NCBI GenBank assembly: GCA_034435035.1
Contig: DAOTXW010000041.1
Location: 1 to 64,000, forward strand
Origin: JAHEME01 sp034435035
GTDB lineage: Bacteria; Chloroflexota; Anaerolineae; Aggregatilineales; UBA3940
Length of the DNA: 64,000 nucleotides
Direction of reading: 5' to 3'
The stretch's first letter is position 1. Every line of letters begins with the position of its first letter. Both the position numbers and the translations under genes were made by a program. The notes below the pieces were generated by a model, which was not told the origin of the DNA, ran no database searches, and saw only the letters and a list, made by a program, of their open reading frames with translations. Shown here in pieces: positions 1-8,597 of the stretch.

Positions 1-26
1 CCCCCCCCCCCCCCCCCCCCGCCCCC
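1..26. repeat. Poly-C homopolymer at window edge
   Basis: Twenty consecutive C residues, one G, then five more C, lying just beyond the clpC stop codon. A run this long is rare in bacterial chromosomes. It may be a true G/C slippage tract downstream of clpC or an assembly or sequencing artefact at a contig end; the sequence alone cannot tell which. Confidence 0.9.
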
Positions 27-53
27 GGTCCTCTGGTTTTTCTGGCTGCCTGC

Positions 54-2567
54 TTACTTCGCCAGCGGCTCGGACATCTCCTGCTCCGCGTCTTCCTGCG
101 AGAACGTCAGCTCTCCGTCCACGTAATCCACCACGATCATCGTGTCGGTGTCGAAGCGGCCCGACAGCAGCCCATCCGACAGCGCGTCCTCCACCTGGTT
201 CTGGATCACGCGCCGCAGCGGCCGCGCCCCGTAATCCGGATCGTAGCCCTGCTCCGCCAGATAGGCTTTGGCGGCTGGGGTGACGGTCAGACCGACATTA
301 TGTTCGGTCAGGCGCTCGCGCACGCGCTCCAGCAGCAGATCGACGATCTGGGTGATTTCCTCGCGCGTCAGCGAGCGGAACACGATCGTCGCATCCACGC
401 GGTTCAGGAACTCGGGCCGGAACGCCCGGCGCAGCTGCTCCATCAGCTTCTTGCGCATGTCCTCATATTCGCTTGCCTGCGCCTCACTCGCGTCGCGTGG
501 GATGTCAAATCCCAGGTTGACGCCGCGCTTGATCGTGTCCGCCCCGATGTTGCTGGTCATCACGATGATCGCGTTGCGGAAGTCCACCATGCGCCCGCGG
601 GCATCCGACAGATGCCCTTCTTCCATGATCTGCAGCAGCATGTTGAACGCTTCCGGATGCGCCTTCTCGATCTCGTCAAAGACGACGATGGAGTAGGGAC
701 GGCGGCGCACCGCTTCGGTTAGCTGCCCCGCATCCTCGTAGCCCACATAGCCCGGCGGCGCTCCCACCAGCCGCGCCACGGTGTGCCGCTCCATGAACTC
801 GCTCATATCCAGCTGGATCAGCGCTTCTTCGCTGCCGAACAGAAACTCCGCCAGCGTCTTGGTCAGCTCCGTCTTGCCCACGCCCGTCGGCCCCAGGAAG
901 ATGAACGACCCGATCGGCCGCCGCGGATCCTTCAGGCCCGCCCGGGCGCGCCGCACAGCCTTACTGATCGCCACGATCGCCTCTTCCTGCCCCACGATCC
1001 GCTTGCGCAGCGCGTTTTCCATCTCCAGCAGGCGGGCGCTTTCTTCCCCTGCGATCCGCGTCACCGGGATGCCCGTCCACATCGCGATCACTTCCGCGAT
1101 GTCCTCCTCATTCACCTGCGCTTCCCCGGATTCGTCCCAGTGCTGCCGCACCGACTCCAGCCATTCCTCCAGCTCATGCTCCCGCCGGCGCAGGATCGCC
1201 TCCGCCTCTTCCGTCTCGAACTCGCCCTCGCTCAGCCGGATCCGAATATCCTCGATCTCTTCCTGCGACCGGCGTACCCGGATCGCCTCCGGCGACTTGT
1301 ACATCCGCACGCGGGCGGCGCTCTCATCCACCAGATCGATAGCCTTGTCCGGCAGGAACCGATCCGGCACATACCGCGCCGACAGGTGCGCCGCTGCCTC
1401 CAGCGCTTCGTCGGTGATCTTCAGCGCATGGTGTTCTTCATACGGACGGCGGATGCCGCGCAGAATCTCGATCGTCTGCTCGACAGTTGGCTCCTCCACG
1501 ATGATCGGCTGGAAGCGCCGCTCCAGCGCCGCATCCGACTCGATATGCCGGCGGTACTCGTCCATCGTCGTCGCGCCGATGCACTGGAGTTCGCCGCGGG
1601 CCAGCGCCGGTTTCAGGATGTTGGCCGCATCCACCGAGCTGCCCGCCGACCCCGCGCCCACCAGCATGTGCACCTCGTCAATGAACAGGATGCTGTCCGA
1701 GGACTTCAGCTCGTCGATCACCCGCTTCAGCCGCTCCTCAAACTGCCCCCGGTACATCGTGCCTGCCACCAGCGACCCCACGTCCAGTTGTAGCAGGCGC
1801 TTGCCCTGCAGCGGGGTCGGCGTCTCCCCGGCCACGATCCGCTGCGCCAGTCCCTCAATGATGGCGGTCTTGCCCACCCCCGGCTCCCCGATCAGCGCCG
1901 GATTATTCTTCGTGCGCCGGCTCAGGATCTGGATCACCCGCTCGATCTCCATCTCCCGCCCGATCACCGGGTCCAGCTTGCCTTCCTCAGCCATCTGGGT
2001 CAGATCGGTCGCCAGTTGATCCACCAGGGGAGTCTTCTGGCTGCCTGACCCCTGCTGCGAGGTCGGCTCCCGGCGGGGCCGGGCTGGCCGCGGTGCCGCC
2101 GGCCGCGGCGGGGGCGTCGAGGGGCTGTCTTGCAGCACCCGGTGCGTCTGCTTGCGGATCTGGTCCGGCGAGACATTCAGCGCCTTCAGGACGTCGATGG
2201 CGATGCCCTCGTTGTACCGCAGCAGCCCCAGCAGCAGATGCTCCGTGCCGATGTAGTGATGATCCATCCGCCGGGCTTCTTCTACTGCCAGCTCAAGCAC
2301 CTTCTTGGTCCCCGGCGACAGATCCAGCTTGGAGAACGGGGCGCGCTGCCCTGACCGGGTCTTGCGCTCGACCAGCGCCTCCACTTCCTTGATGTCCAGG
2401 TTCAGTTGCTGCAGGACGCGCCCTGCCACCCCGCCTTCTTCGCGCATCAAACCGAGCAGCAGATGCTCAGTCCCGATATAGCTGTGCTGCATGCGTTCGG
2501 CTTCTTCCTGTGCCAGGCTCAGAACACGGCGGGCACGTTGGGTGAAGCGTTGCATCTTGTCGGCCAT
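54..2567 (-). CDS. clpC: ATP-dependent Clp protease ATPase subunit ClpC
   Basis: Ring-forming AAA+ unfoldase that feeds substrate proteins to the ClpP peptidase in the cytoplasm. At 837 residues it has the usual ClpC length. Two Clp_N repeats lie at about 18-68 and 92-145, a first AAA+ module has Walker A GEPGVGKT at 227-234, a short charged coiled middle segment (about 440-475) resembles the UVR region of ClpC, and a second AAA+ module has GPTGVGKT near 560. The short middle region argues against ClpB, whose M domain is far longer. The ATG at 2567 has AAGGGAGGG nine bases upstream (2577-2585). No clpP, ctsR, mcsA or mcsB lies in the window, and I see no CIRCE or CtsR-type operator upstream. 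Confidence 0.96.
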   Translation of the reverse strand: MADKMQRFTQRARRVLSLAQEEAERMQHSYIGTEHLLLGLMREEGGVAGRVLQQLNLDIKEVEALVERKTRSGQRAPFSKLDLSPGTKKVLELAVEEARRMDHHYIGTEHLLLGLLRYNEGIAIDVLKALNVSPDQIRKQTHRVLQDSPSTPPPRPAAPRPARPRREPTSQQGSGSQKTPLVDQLATDLTQMAEEGKLDPVIGREMEIERVIQILSRRTKNNPALIGEPGVGKTAIIEGLAQRIVAGETPTPLQGKRLLQLDVGSLVAGTMYRGQFEERLKRVIDELKSSDSILFIDEVHMLVGAGSAGSSVDAANILKPALARGELQCIGATTMDEYRRHIESDAALERRFQPIIVEEPTVEQTIEILRGIRRPYEEHHALKITDEALEAAAHLSARYVPDRFLPDKAIDLVDESAARVRMYKSPEAIRVRRSQEEIEDIRIRLSEGEFETEEAEAILRRREHELEEWLESVRQHWDESGEAQVNEEDIAEVIAMWTGIPVTRIAGEESARLLEMENALRKRIVGQEEAIVAISKAVRRARAGLKDPRRPIGSFIFLGPTGVGKTELTKTLAEFLFGSEEALIQLDMSEFMERHTVARLVGAPPGYVGYEDAGQLTEAVRRRPYSIVVFDEIEKAHPEAFNMLLQIMEEGHLSDARGRMVDFRNAIIVMTSNIGADTIKRGVNLGFDIPRDASEAQASEYEDMRKKLMEQLRRAFRPEFLNRVDATIVFRSLTREEITQIVDLLLERVRERLTEHNVGLTVTPAAKAYLAEQGYDPDYGARPLRRVIQNQVEDALSDGLLSGRFDTDTMIVVDYVDGELTFSQEDAEQEMSEPLAK

Positions 2568-2718
2568 CTATCTGGCCCTCCCTTTGATTACTTCCTGGAT
2601 CGCTGCGGGCACCCTTTCGAGGCTCCGGACAGATGCCGATCCTGCACGTTATCGTATCGTATTTAGAACAAAGCTGCTAGTTAGGAGTTACCCTGATTTT
2701 TGGTTTCCCGCCTCTTGT

Positions 2719-3135
2719 TCAGCCGCGGGCGATCACCTTATCCGGACGTATCTTGTACACGATGCGCACCTCCTCCGGCGGCCCCTCATATCTCTCCCGA
2801 CCAAGATACCGCTGGGCCAGACGGTCGATGTGTTCGCGGGCTCCTTCTTCGGTGATCGCCACCACCTCCCCCTGTATCAACAGGAAGCGGTAGGGGTTAT
2901 CCGGGTCCAGGATGCTCAGCCCCACGGCCGGGTTGCGCCGCATGTTGCGGTCTTTGGCGCGCCCCGCCGCGGTGTTCACCAGAATGCACTCGCCATCATA
3001 GTCCACCCATACCGGGGTCACCTGCGGAGTCCCCCGGCTCGTCAGGGTGGCCAGATGCGCAAAGCTCCTGCGGTTGAACAGATCGCGGTAGGTTTCCGGG
3101 ATGCTTGCTTCCACTGCTTCTCTCCTCAGTTCCAT
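2719..3135 (-). CDS. PPOX-fold flavin/F420-dependent oxidoreductase
   Basis: 138-residue single-domain split-barrel protein of the pyridoxamine-5'-phosphate-oxidase-like (PPOX) superfamily. Family hallmarks visible are FAHLATLTSRGTPQVTPVWV near the N-terminus (first strands, cofactor-facing), the NTAAGRAKDRNMRRNP stretch that normally contacts flavin or F420 phosphate, and an FLLIQGEVV strand. Members of this size are usually FMN- or F420-dependent reductases of small molecules. The substrate cannot be read from sequence, and nearby genes (clpC upstream, a DNA glycosylase-like gene downstream) give no clue. True PdxH is longer and has a different C-terminus, so pyridoxal synthesis is unlikely. 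Confidence 0.85.
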   Translation of the reverse strand: MELRREAVEASIPETYRDLFNRRSFAHLATLTSRGTPQVTPVWVDYDGECILVNTAAGRAKDRNMRRNPAVGLSILDPDNPYRFLLIQGEVVAITEEGAREHIDRLAQRYLGRERYEGPPEEVRIVYKIRPDKVIARG

Positions 3136-3274
3136 TACGGTGCTGCGCTTACATGTTCACTGAGTGTATCAAATGCACCCCGCGCCGCGCATCCGAAAAT
3201 GGCCGGAATGCTGCGCTTCATGTGCAAACGGCACCCATACTGATGAGGGGGGGCGGCAGGGCGCTTGCGGACTT

Positions 3275-4534
3275 CTACACCGCGCGTTTCAGCTTTTCAC
3301 CGAATGCCACCGGATCGCTTTTCTCAATCTGGAGGTCCTTGGCGCCATGCCACGCCAGAAAATCGCGCAGGGCGCTCGCCACCCCGGCCACAAGCTCGTC
3401 ATCCGGCTCGATGTCCGGCTCAAGGTAAAGGGCCTTCAGATGCAGCACGCCCGTTCGGCGTTCCAGCTTCGGATCGAACCGGCCCACCAGCCGATCCCTG
3501 TGCAGGATCGGCAGGGTGAAGTAGCCATAGACACGCTCCGCGGCGGGCTTGTAGCACTCCAGCAGTTGTTTGAAGCCCCACAGTGTCTGGTCGCGGTCCC
3601 TGGCCCAGAACAGCGAATCGAAAGGGGCCAGAAAGGTGGTGCGCCGGGGGCGGATCTCCCCATCAGCGGCGCGCTCAAGCAGCGGCAGGTTATCGCGGTG
3701 CACCATCCACTTCTGGATGCCTTTCATCGACTCGCCCCGAACCTCGACCAGCGTGCCGTCCATCACCAGCGCCCTGACCTCGGATCGGACGGGCGTGGCC
3801 CTCATGTAAGCGTACAGTGTCAGATGGCGCAGATCGAACACGCCGAGCGCTCTGGCGGCCTGCTCCAGGCAGAAGCGCCGCGCCTCCTCGGCAGCGACGG
3901 GCGTGGTATCGACCCATTCCGGCAGCACCCGCTCCTTCACGTCGTACACGCGCTGGAAGTTCACGCGCTCCGCCACCATCAGATCGCCCCGTGCGAACAG
4001 CACCTCCAGCGCGGTCTTGGGGGGCTTCCAATCATACCAGACGCCGCGCTGGGGGCCGTCGTCCTTGAAATCCCTCACGCGCAGCCCGCCCTCGGATCGA
4101 ATCCGTGCCAGCGTCTGCTCGGTTAGCTCACGGTTGCCCTGCTGGCTCAGCCACCGGCTGAAGGTGGGGTTGTAGCTGTATGCTTTATCCGTTCGCCACC
4201 GGTGGTAGCGATAGTGTTCCAGCGGGATGATGCTGGCAGCATGGCCCCAGCCCTCGTACAGCCGGCGCTGATCGGCGGTGTAGATCAGCCTCTCGAAGTC
4301 AGCCAGACGGTACGATCCCAGACGCGCCCACAGGCTGACGTAATGAGCCCGGTTGACCACGTTCAGCGTATCGATCTGCACGTAGCCCAGTGCCGTCACC
4401 AGATCAATCATGGCATCGGACAGGTTGGCGGGCGGCCCCTCATGGGGCGCCGTCAAAAGCTGAGTATGCAGCGCCAGCGCCCGGAGGGCGGAAAGCGGAT
4501 AAATCGTACCGGAAGCGGGTTTTGCCATTCTCAT
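3275..4534 (-). CDS. AlkZ/YcaQ-family (HTH_42) DNA glycosylase-like protein
   Basis: 419 residues, the normal length for the HTH_42 family, which includes Streptomyces AlkZ and E. coli YcaQ/AlkX. These bacterial glycosylases unhook interstrand crosslinks or excise bulky alkylated bases. The catalytic QxD motif of the family is present as VQIDT near residue 52, followed by the conserved RAHYVSLWARLG segment and later YEGWGHAAS, FLAPFDSLFWARDR and RLVGRFDPKLER. The winged-helix repeats that make up the fold are not obvious by eye but the spacing fits. It is transcribed in the same direction as recR and dnaX just upstream (74 bases after recR), which suits a DNA-repair role. The lesion it recognises is unknown. 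Confidence 0.85.
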   Translation of the reverse strand: MRMAKPASGTIYPLSALRALALHTQLLTAPHEGPPANLSDAMIDLVTALGYVQIDTLNVVNRAHYVSLWARLGSYRLADFERLIYTADQRRLYEGWGHAASIIPLEHYRYHRWRTDKAYSYNPTFSRWLSQQGNRELTEQTLARIRSEGGLRVRDFKDDGPQRGVWYDWKPPKTALEVLFARGDLMVAERVNFQRVYDVKERVLPEWVDTTPVAAEEARRFCLEQAARALGVFDLRHLTLYAYMRATPVRSEVRALVMDGTLVEVRGESMKGIQKWMVHRDNLPLLERAADGEIRPRRTTFLAPFDSLFWARDRDQTLWGFKQLLECYKPAAERVYGYFTLPILHRDRLVGRFDPKLERRTGVLHLKALYLEPDIEPDDELVAGVASALRDFLAWHGAKDLQIEKSDPVAFGEKLKRAV

Positions 4535-4608
4535 TCAGTGGTTCAAAAGGGCCAGAGACGAGGGGCGCGGCGTAGCGGCCCGTCAGGCAGACCGCCCCGG
4601 CGTTCCGA

Positions 4609-5220
4609 TCACGTCGACTCGTGCATCTCGCGGCGTCCCTCCAGCGCGCCCGCCAGCGTGAGGCTGTCCGCGTATTCCAGATCCCCGCCGACCGGCAGCC
4701 CGCGCGCCAGTCGGGTCAGCCTGACCTTGCCGTGCAGCTGGCGGTGGATGTACATGGCCGTCGCATCCCCTTCGAGGCCTACATTCGTCGCCAGGATCAC
4801 TTCCTGCACCGGCGACTGTTCCACGCGCTGCGTCAGCTCCCGGATGCGCAGTTGATCCGGCCCGATCCCCTCCATCGGGTTGATCGCCCCGTGCAGTACA
4901 TGAAATACCCCGCTGAAATTGCCCGCCCGGTCGATGGCGATCACATCCAGCGGTTCCTCCACCACGCAGATCACGCGGTGATCGCGCCGCTCGTCCGCGC
5001 AGATCGGGCACGGGTCGTCTTCCGTGATGTTGTAGCACACCGAGCAGTAGCGCGTGGTCGCCCGCAGGTCGCGGATAGCCTCCGCCAGCGCCTGCGCCTG
5101 CTCCGGCGGCATCCGCAGCAGGTGATAGGTCAGCCGCGCCGCCGTCTTCGGCCCGATGCCGGGCAGCCGGGACAGCTCATCCATCAGCCGCGTAACCGAT
5201 GCCGGAATCGCCTTGCTCAT
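4609..5220 (-). CDS. recR: Recombination mediator protein RecR
   Basis: Toroidal DNA-clamp protein that with RecO and RecF loads RecA at gapped DNA. 203 residues, standard length. The N-terminal helix-hairpin-helix reads LSRLPGIGPKTAARL (about 15-29). A four-cysteine zinc motif follows (C59, C62, C71, C74 by position of CSVC and CPIC). The Toprim domain starts at VICVVEEPLDVIAID and contains the VILATNVGLEGDATA segment typical of RecR. It sits 18 bases after ebfC in the conserved dnaX-ebfC-recR order, which supports the call independently of the domains. Confidence 0.97.
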   Translation of the reverse strand: MSKAIPASVTRLMDELSRLPGIGPKTAARLTYHLLRMPPEQAQALAEAIRDLRATTRYCSVCYNITEDDPCPICADERRDHRVICVVEEPLDVIAIDRAGNFSGVFHVLHGAINPMEGIGPDQLRIRELTQRVEQSPVQEVILATNVGLEGDATAMYIHRQLHGKVRLTRLARGLPVGGDLEYADSLTLAGALEGRREMHEST

Positions 5221-5238
5221 CGGTGGTTTGCCTGTTCC

Positions 5239-5601
5239 CTAGAAGCTCAGCCCCGGCAGGTTGAGGCCGCCCGTCAGCCCTTCCAGCCGCCCCGCGGCCA
5301 TCGCCTGGGAGCGCTCAATCGCCTGGTTGACCGCAGCCACCAGCAGATCCTGCAGCATCTCCACGTCCTGCGGATCGACCACCTCAGGCTTCAACGTGAT
5401 CGAACGCACCCGCTGGTGGCCCGTGATCACGATCGTGATCGCGCCTCCCCCTGCCGAAACCTCCACGGTCTCATCGGCCAGCGCTTCCTGCGTGCGGGCC
5501 ATTTCCTCCTGCATCTTCTGAATCTGCTGAGCCAGGTTGCCCATGCCGCCGCCGCGCCCCATCGCGGGCCGCCCGCCGCCCATTCCTTTTCGCTTGCTCA
5601 C
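5239..5601 (-). CDS. ebfC: YbaB/EbfC family nucleoid-associated protein
   Basis: Small DNA-binding dimer that helps organise the nucleoid. 120 residues: a glycine-rich N-terminal stretch (about 1-22, longer than in E. coli YbaB), a helix rich in Gln and Met (NLAQQIQKMQEEMARTQEAL), the central beta segment EVSAGGGAITIVITGHQRV, and the C-terminal helix with DLLVAAVNQAIERSQ. The start is GTG at 5601, overlapping the dnaX stop by four bases (GTGA), so translation is probably coupled. The position between dnaX and recR is the canonical one. Confidence 0.95.
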   Translation of the reverse strand: MSKRKGMGGGRPAMGRGGGMGNLAQQIQKMQEEMARTQEALADETVEVSAGGGAITIVITGHQRVRSITLKPEVVDPQDVEMLQDLLVAAVNQAIERSQAMAAGRLEGLTGGLNLPGLSF

Positions 5602-7187
5602 GCCTCATTCTCCTCGTGGTCTTCGACGCGTCGGATGCGTCCACCCAGATCATTGACCAGAAAGGCCGTCACGCTGTCCTGAGCCGCCAGCCGTTCCGCG
5701 TCGGGCGATGTCTGCGCGCCCGGCCCCCCCGATCCGGTCCGCGCCCGCACCTTCAGCGGCTGCCCGAACACCTGTTGCAGCGCCTGCTCGATCAGCGCCC
5801 GGTTCTGCTCCATCTCGATCTTGTCGCGCAGCAGCTGGCTGGGCATCTGGAGCACCAGCGTTTGCCCCTCCACGCTGTAAAGCACACCGGAGTTCAGGAT
5901 CGCCTCAACCGGCTTATCCAGCTCCCGCGCTGCCCGCTTCACGTCGCGCCAGCGGGCATGGACCTCCTCCAGCGTCGGCACGCCGGGCGCGGGAGCCGAC
6001 CTCCCTCCCGGAGGCGCGGCAGGGGTCGCCGGGGCGGTCTCTCGCGGCCTTGCTGCCGGGTCGGCTGCCGGCGGGGGTGTTTCCGCCGCGCCGCTGCCCA
6101 GCGATTCCACGCTCTCCACAAACGCGATCTCCAGCGGCAGTTGCGGCTGCCAGCCGCCCGCCGGATCGGTGGCCGCGCGGTTGAAGCGCCGGATCGTTTG
6201 CAGCAGCTGCGCCCGTGGAAACTGAGCGGCATGTTCGGCAGCCTGGGCCAGCGTCTCCGGGCTTTCCGTCGCTCCGGCCAGCTCCGCCCCGCCTGTCTGA
6301 ACCAGCATCACCAGCCGCAGGTACTCCACGATCTGCCCGGCCAGCTGTCGCGCATCAGCGCCTTCGTCCAGCGTCCGGTTGATCAGCTCAAGGCCCGCGC
6401 CCGTCTCCCCCGCCAGCAGGAGCGTCGTCAGGTCGCGCACGGCCTCCCCGGCTGCCGTCCCCAGGATGGCCTGCGCGACCTCCAGGCTCAGCGCTTGGTC
6501 GGGCGCCGCGATCAGTTGATCCAGCAGGCTGATCGCGTCTCGCAGCGACCCGGTCGCCTGCCGCGCCACCAGCTCCAGCGCCGCCGGATCGGCTGCCACG
6601 CCTTCGGCGTCAACCAGCGCCTGCAGCCGCTCCACGATCTGCGCCAGCGGGATGCGCCGGAAGTCGAAGCGCTGGCAGCGCGAGAGGATCGTTGCCGGTA
6701 CTTTATGGATTTCCGTCGTCGCCAGAATGAAGATCGCGTGCGCCGGCGGCTCCTCCAGTGTCTTCAGCAGCGCATCGAACGCCGCCCCGGAGAACCGGTG
6801 CACCTCGTCGATGATGTAGATCTTGTAGCGGCCTTCGTTGGGGGAAAAGGCGATGCGGTCGCGTAGTTCCCGCACATCGTCCACCCCGGTATGCGACGCC
6901 GCGTCGATCTCGATCAGGTCCAGGAAGCGCCCTTCGTTCACGGCGATGCAGTACGCGCATTCGTTGCAGGGCCGCACCCCCGGATCCTCCGCCAGGCAGT
7001 TGACGGCTTTGGCCAGCACCCGCGCCATCGTCGTCTTGCCCGTCCCCCGCGGCCCGGCGAACAGGTAGGCATGCCCCACCCGGTCGCCGATCAGGGCGTT
7101 GCGCAGGGTGTAAGTCACATGCTCCTGTCCAACGACCGCCTCAAAGGTCAGCGGCCGCCATTTCAGGTAAAGGGCCTGGCCGGCCAT
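5598..7187 (-). CDS. dnaX: DNA polymerase III subunit gamma/tau
   Basis: Clamp-loader ATPase of the replisome. The conserved protein begins MAGQALYLKWRPLTFEAVVG. I place the start at the ATG at 7187, which has CAGGAG seven bases upstream; the reading frame stays open to 7496, but that part is not conserved-looking and overlaps the promoter. 529 residues. Walker A GPRGTGKTT is near 45, the four-cysteine zinc module follows (CLAEDPGVRPCNECAYC), then the DEVHRFSG Walker B region and sensor 1 TTEIHKVPATILSRCQ. The C-terminal third is proline/alanine-rich and then a tau-type domain. No slippery A-run for programmed frameshifting is visible. First gene of dnaX-ebfC-recR. Confidence 0.96.
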   Translation of the reverse strand: MAGQALYLKWRPLTFEAVVGQEHVTYTLRNALIGDRVGHAYLFAGPRGTGKTTMARVLAKAVNCLAEDPGVRPCNECAYCIAVNEGRFLDLIEIDAASHTGVDDVRELRDRIAFSPNEGRYKIYIIDEVHRFSGAAFDALLKTLEEPPAHAIFILATTEIHKVPATILSRCQRFDFRRIPLAQIVERLQALVDAEGVAADPAALELVARQATGSLRDAISLLDQLIAAPDQALSLEVAQAILGTAAGEAVRDLTTLLLAGETGAGLELINRTLDEGADARQLAGQIVEYLRLVMLVQTGGAELAGATESPETLAQAAEHAAQFPRAQLLQTIRRFNRAATDPAGGWQPQLPLEIAFVESVESLGSGAAETPPPAADPAARPRETAPATPAAPPGGRSAPAPGVPTLEEVHARWRDVKRAARELDKPVEAILNSGVLYSVEGQTLVLQMPSQLLRDKIEMEQNRALIEQALQQVFGQPLKVRARTGSGGPGAQTSPDAERLAAQDSVTAFLVNDLGGRIRRVEDHEENEA

Positions 7188-7243
7188 GGCGGATCTCCTG
7201 AAGTCCGGTTGCGGGTATTCGGCTGGGGGCAGCGCGTGTGACC

Positions 7244-7272
7244 AGTCTAGCATCGGCGGGGCCTCTCCGCAA
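7244..7272 (-). promoter_or_regulatory. Sigma-70-type promoter of dnaX-ebfC-recR
   Basis: On the minus strand TTGCGG (7272-7267), a 17-base spacer and TAGACT (7249-7244), the latter preceded by TGC as in extended -10 elements. The predicted start of transcription leaves about 50 bases of leader before the dnaX ATG, which agrees with the start chosen for that gene. Confidence 0.55.
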
Positions 7273-7382
7273 CCCGCCCCGCCGCCCTGCAGGCCGCGCC
7301 GGGTGCTGTCCGGCACTTGCCCTCTGACCGGGGATGCGTTTAGATCGGGGGCGCTTGATACTCCGGTCACACAGGATGCGTC

Positions 7383-8597
7383 ATGACACCCGATAAGCCC
7401 GGTCTCTTCACGCTGGCCGTCCGACAGTTGCAGGTGCCTCAGTCCGATGCCCTGCCCGCGGTCCCGCCGATCGTCCCCGCGGTGGGCTTCACCCACCCTG
7501 ATATGGAGGCCGCCGACCGTGCCCTCGACTCGAGCGGCGGCTCACTTCAGGAGCCGGATCACTTCGTCTATGCCCGCTACGGGGCGCCCACTCAGGCCGT
7601 CTTTGAGGCGACCGTCGCCGCCCTTGAGGACGCCGAGTCCGGCCTCAGCTTCAGCAGCGGGATGGCCGCCCTCCACGCGGCCCTGGTGACGGTGGCGCAG
7701 CCCGGTGCGGCCGTCGTCGCGGCCCACCAGCTCTACGGGGCCACCCACGGCCTGCTCGCCTGGTTCGCCGCCCATGCCGGCCTCACCGTCCGCTATGCCG
7801 ATTTCCTCGACCCCGACGCGGTGGCCCGGGCCATCGACGAAACCCGCCCCGTGGCCGTGCTCTGCGAGGTCGTCACCAATCCGCTGGTGCGGGTTGTCCC
7901 CGTCGATGCGGTCATCGCGCTCGCGCGTGCCGCCGGGGCGCTGGTGATCGTCGATAACACCTTCGCCACCCCCTACCTGCTGCGTCCGCTGACGCTGGGC
8001 GCCGACCTGGTGGTGCATTCCGCCACCAAGTTCCTCAATGGTCACGGCGATGTCACCGGCGGGGTGATCGTCGGGCCGCGCGATCGGATCGAACAGGCCC
8101 GGATGCACCGCCGGATCATGGGCGGCGTGCTCGGAGCCTTCGACGCCTGGCTCGCGCTCCGCGGCTTGCGGACGCTCGGCGTGCGGATGGCCCATGCCTG
8201 CCAGACCGCGGCCCGCCTGGCGGCCTGGCTCAGCCAGCACCCGCGCGTCAGCCGCGTCTACTATCCCGGTCTGCCGGATGACCCCTGCCATGCGGACGCC
8301 CGGCGGCTGTTCCGGCCCGGCGCATTTGGCGCCATGCTGGCCTTCGATGTCGCTGGCCTCGACCGGGCGGGCGCGTTTGCGCTGGCCGATCGCCTGCAGG
8401 TGATCCGGCGGGTCACCAGCCTGGGCGATGTCAATACCCTGCTGTCTCACCCGGCTGTCTCCTCTCACCGGGCGCTGACGCCCGAGCAGCGGGCCGCCCA
8501 GGGCATCCTGGAAGGCACCCTGCGCCTGTCGGTGGGCATCGAGGACGCCGACGACCTGATCGCCGACCTCTCCGGGGCGTTGGACGCCGTTGGCTGA
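7383..8597 (+). CDS. Cys/Met-metabolism PLP-dependent enzyme (cystathionine synthase/lyase type)
   Basis: 404-residue PLP enzyme of the transsulfuration family. The cofactor lysine lies in HSATKFLNGHGDVTGG, the PLP-phosphate region in SGMAALHAAL, the ring-stacking Tyr in YARYGAPT, and the cofactor Asp in IVDNTFATP. Members catalyse cystathionine gamma-synthase, cystathionine or methionine gamma-lyase, or O-acetylhomoserine sulfhydrylase reactions. No residue visible by eye fixes the reaction, so I leave the symbol blank. The ATG at 7383 follows a weak AGGAT site. The gene runs divergently from dnaX, and its stop overlaps the next gene's proposed TTG start by eight bases. Confidence 0.92.
   Translation: MTPDKPGLFTLAVRQLQVPQSDALPAVPPIVPAVGFTHPDMEAADRALDSSGGSLQEPDHFVYARYGAPTQAVFEATVAALEDAESGLSFSSGMAALHAALVTVAQPGAAVVAAHQLYGATHGLLAWFAAHAGLTVRYADFLDPDAVARAIDETRPVAVLCEVVTNPLVRVVPVDAVIALARAAGALVIVDNTFATPYLLRPLTLGADLVVHSATKFLNGHGDVTGGVIVGPRDRIEQARMHRRIMGGVLGAFDAWLALRGLRTLGVRMAHACQTAARLAAWLSQHPRVSRVYYPGLPDDPCHADARRLFRPGAFGAMLAFDVAGLDRAGAFALADRLQVIRRVTSLGDVNTLLSHPAVSSHRALTPEQRAAQGILEGTLRLSVGIEDADDLIADLSGALDAVG

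Noticed and set aside
783..2019. Long plus-strand frames opposite clpC
   Set aside because: Ser/Arg-rich translations with no domain; shadows of the clpC coding strand, as with similar frames opposite typA, ligA, rtcB and the P-type ATPase.
7188..7496. N-terminal extension of dnaX by 103 codons
   Set aside because: The extension overlaps the divergent promoter region and the first codons of the PLP-enzyme gene, lacks any DnaX-like sequence, and the ATG at 7187 has a good ribosome site directly before a canonical DnaX N-terminus.
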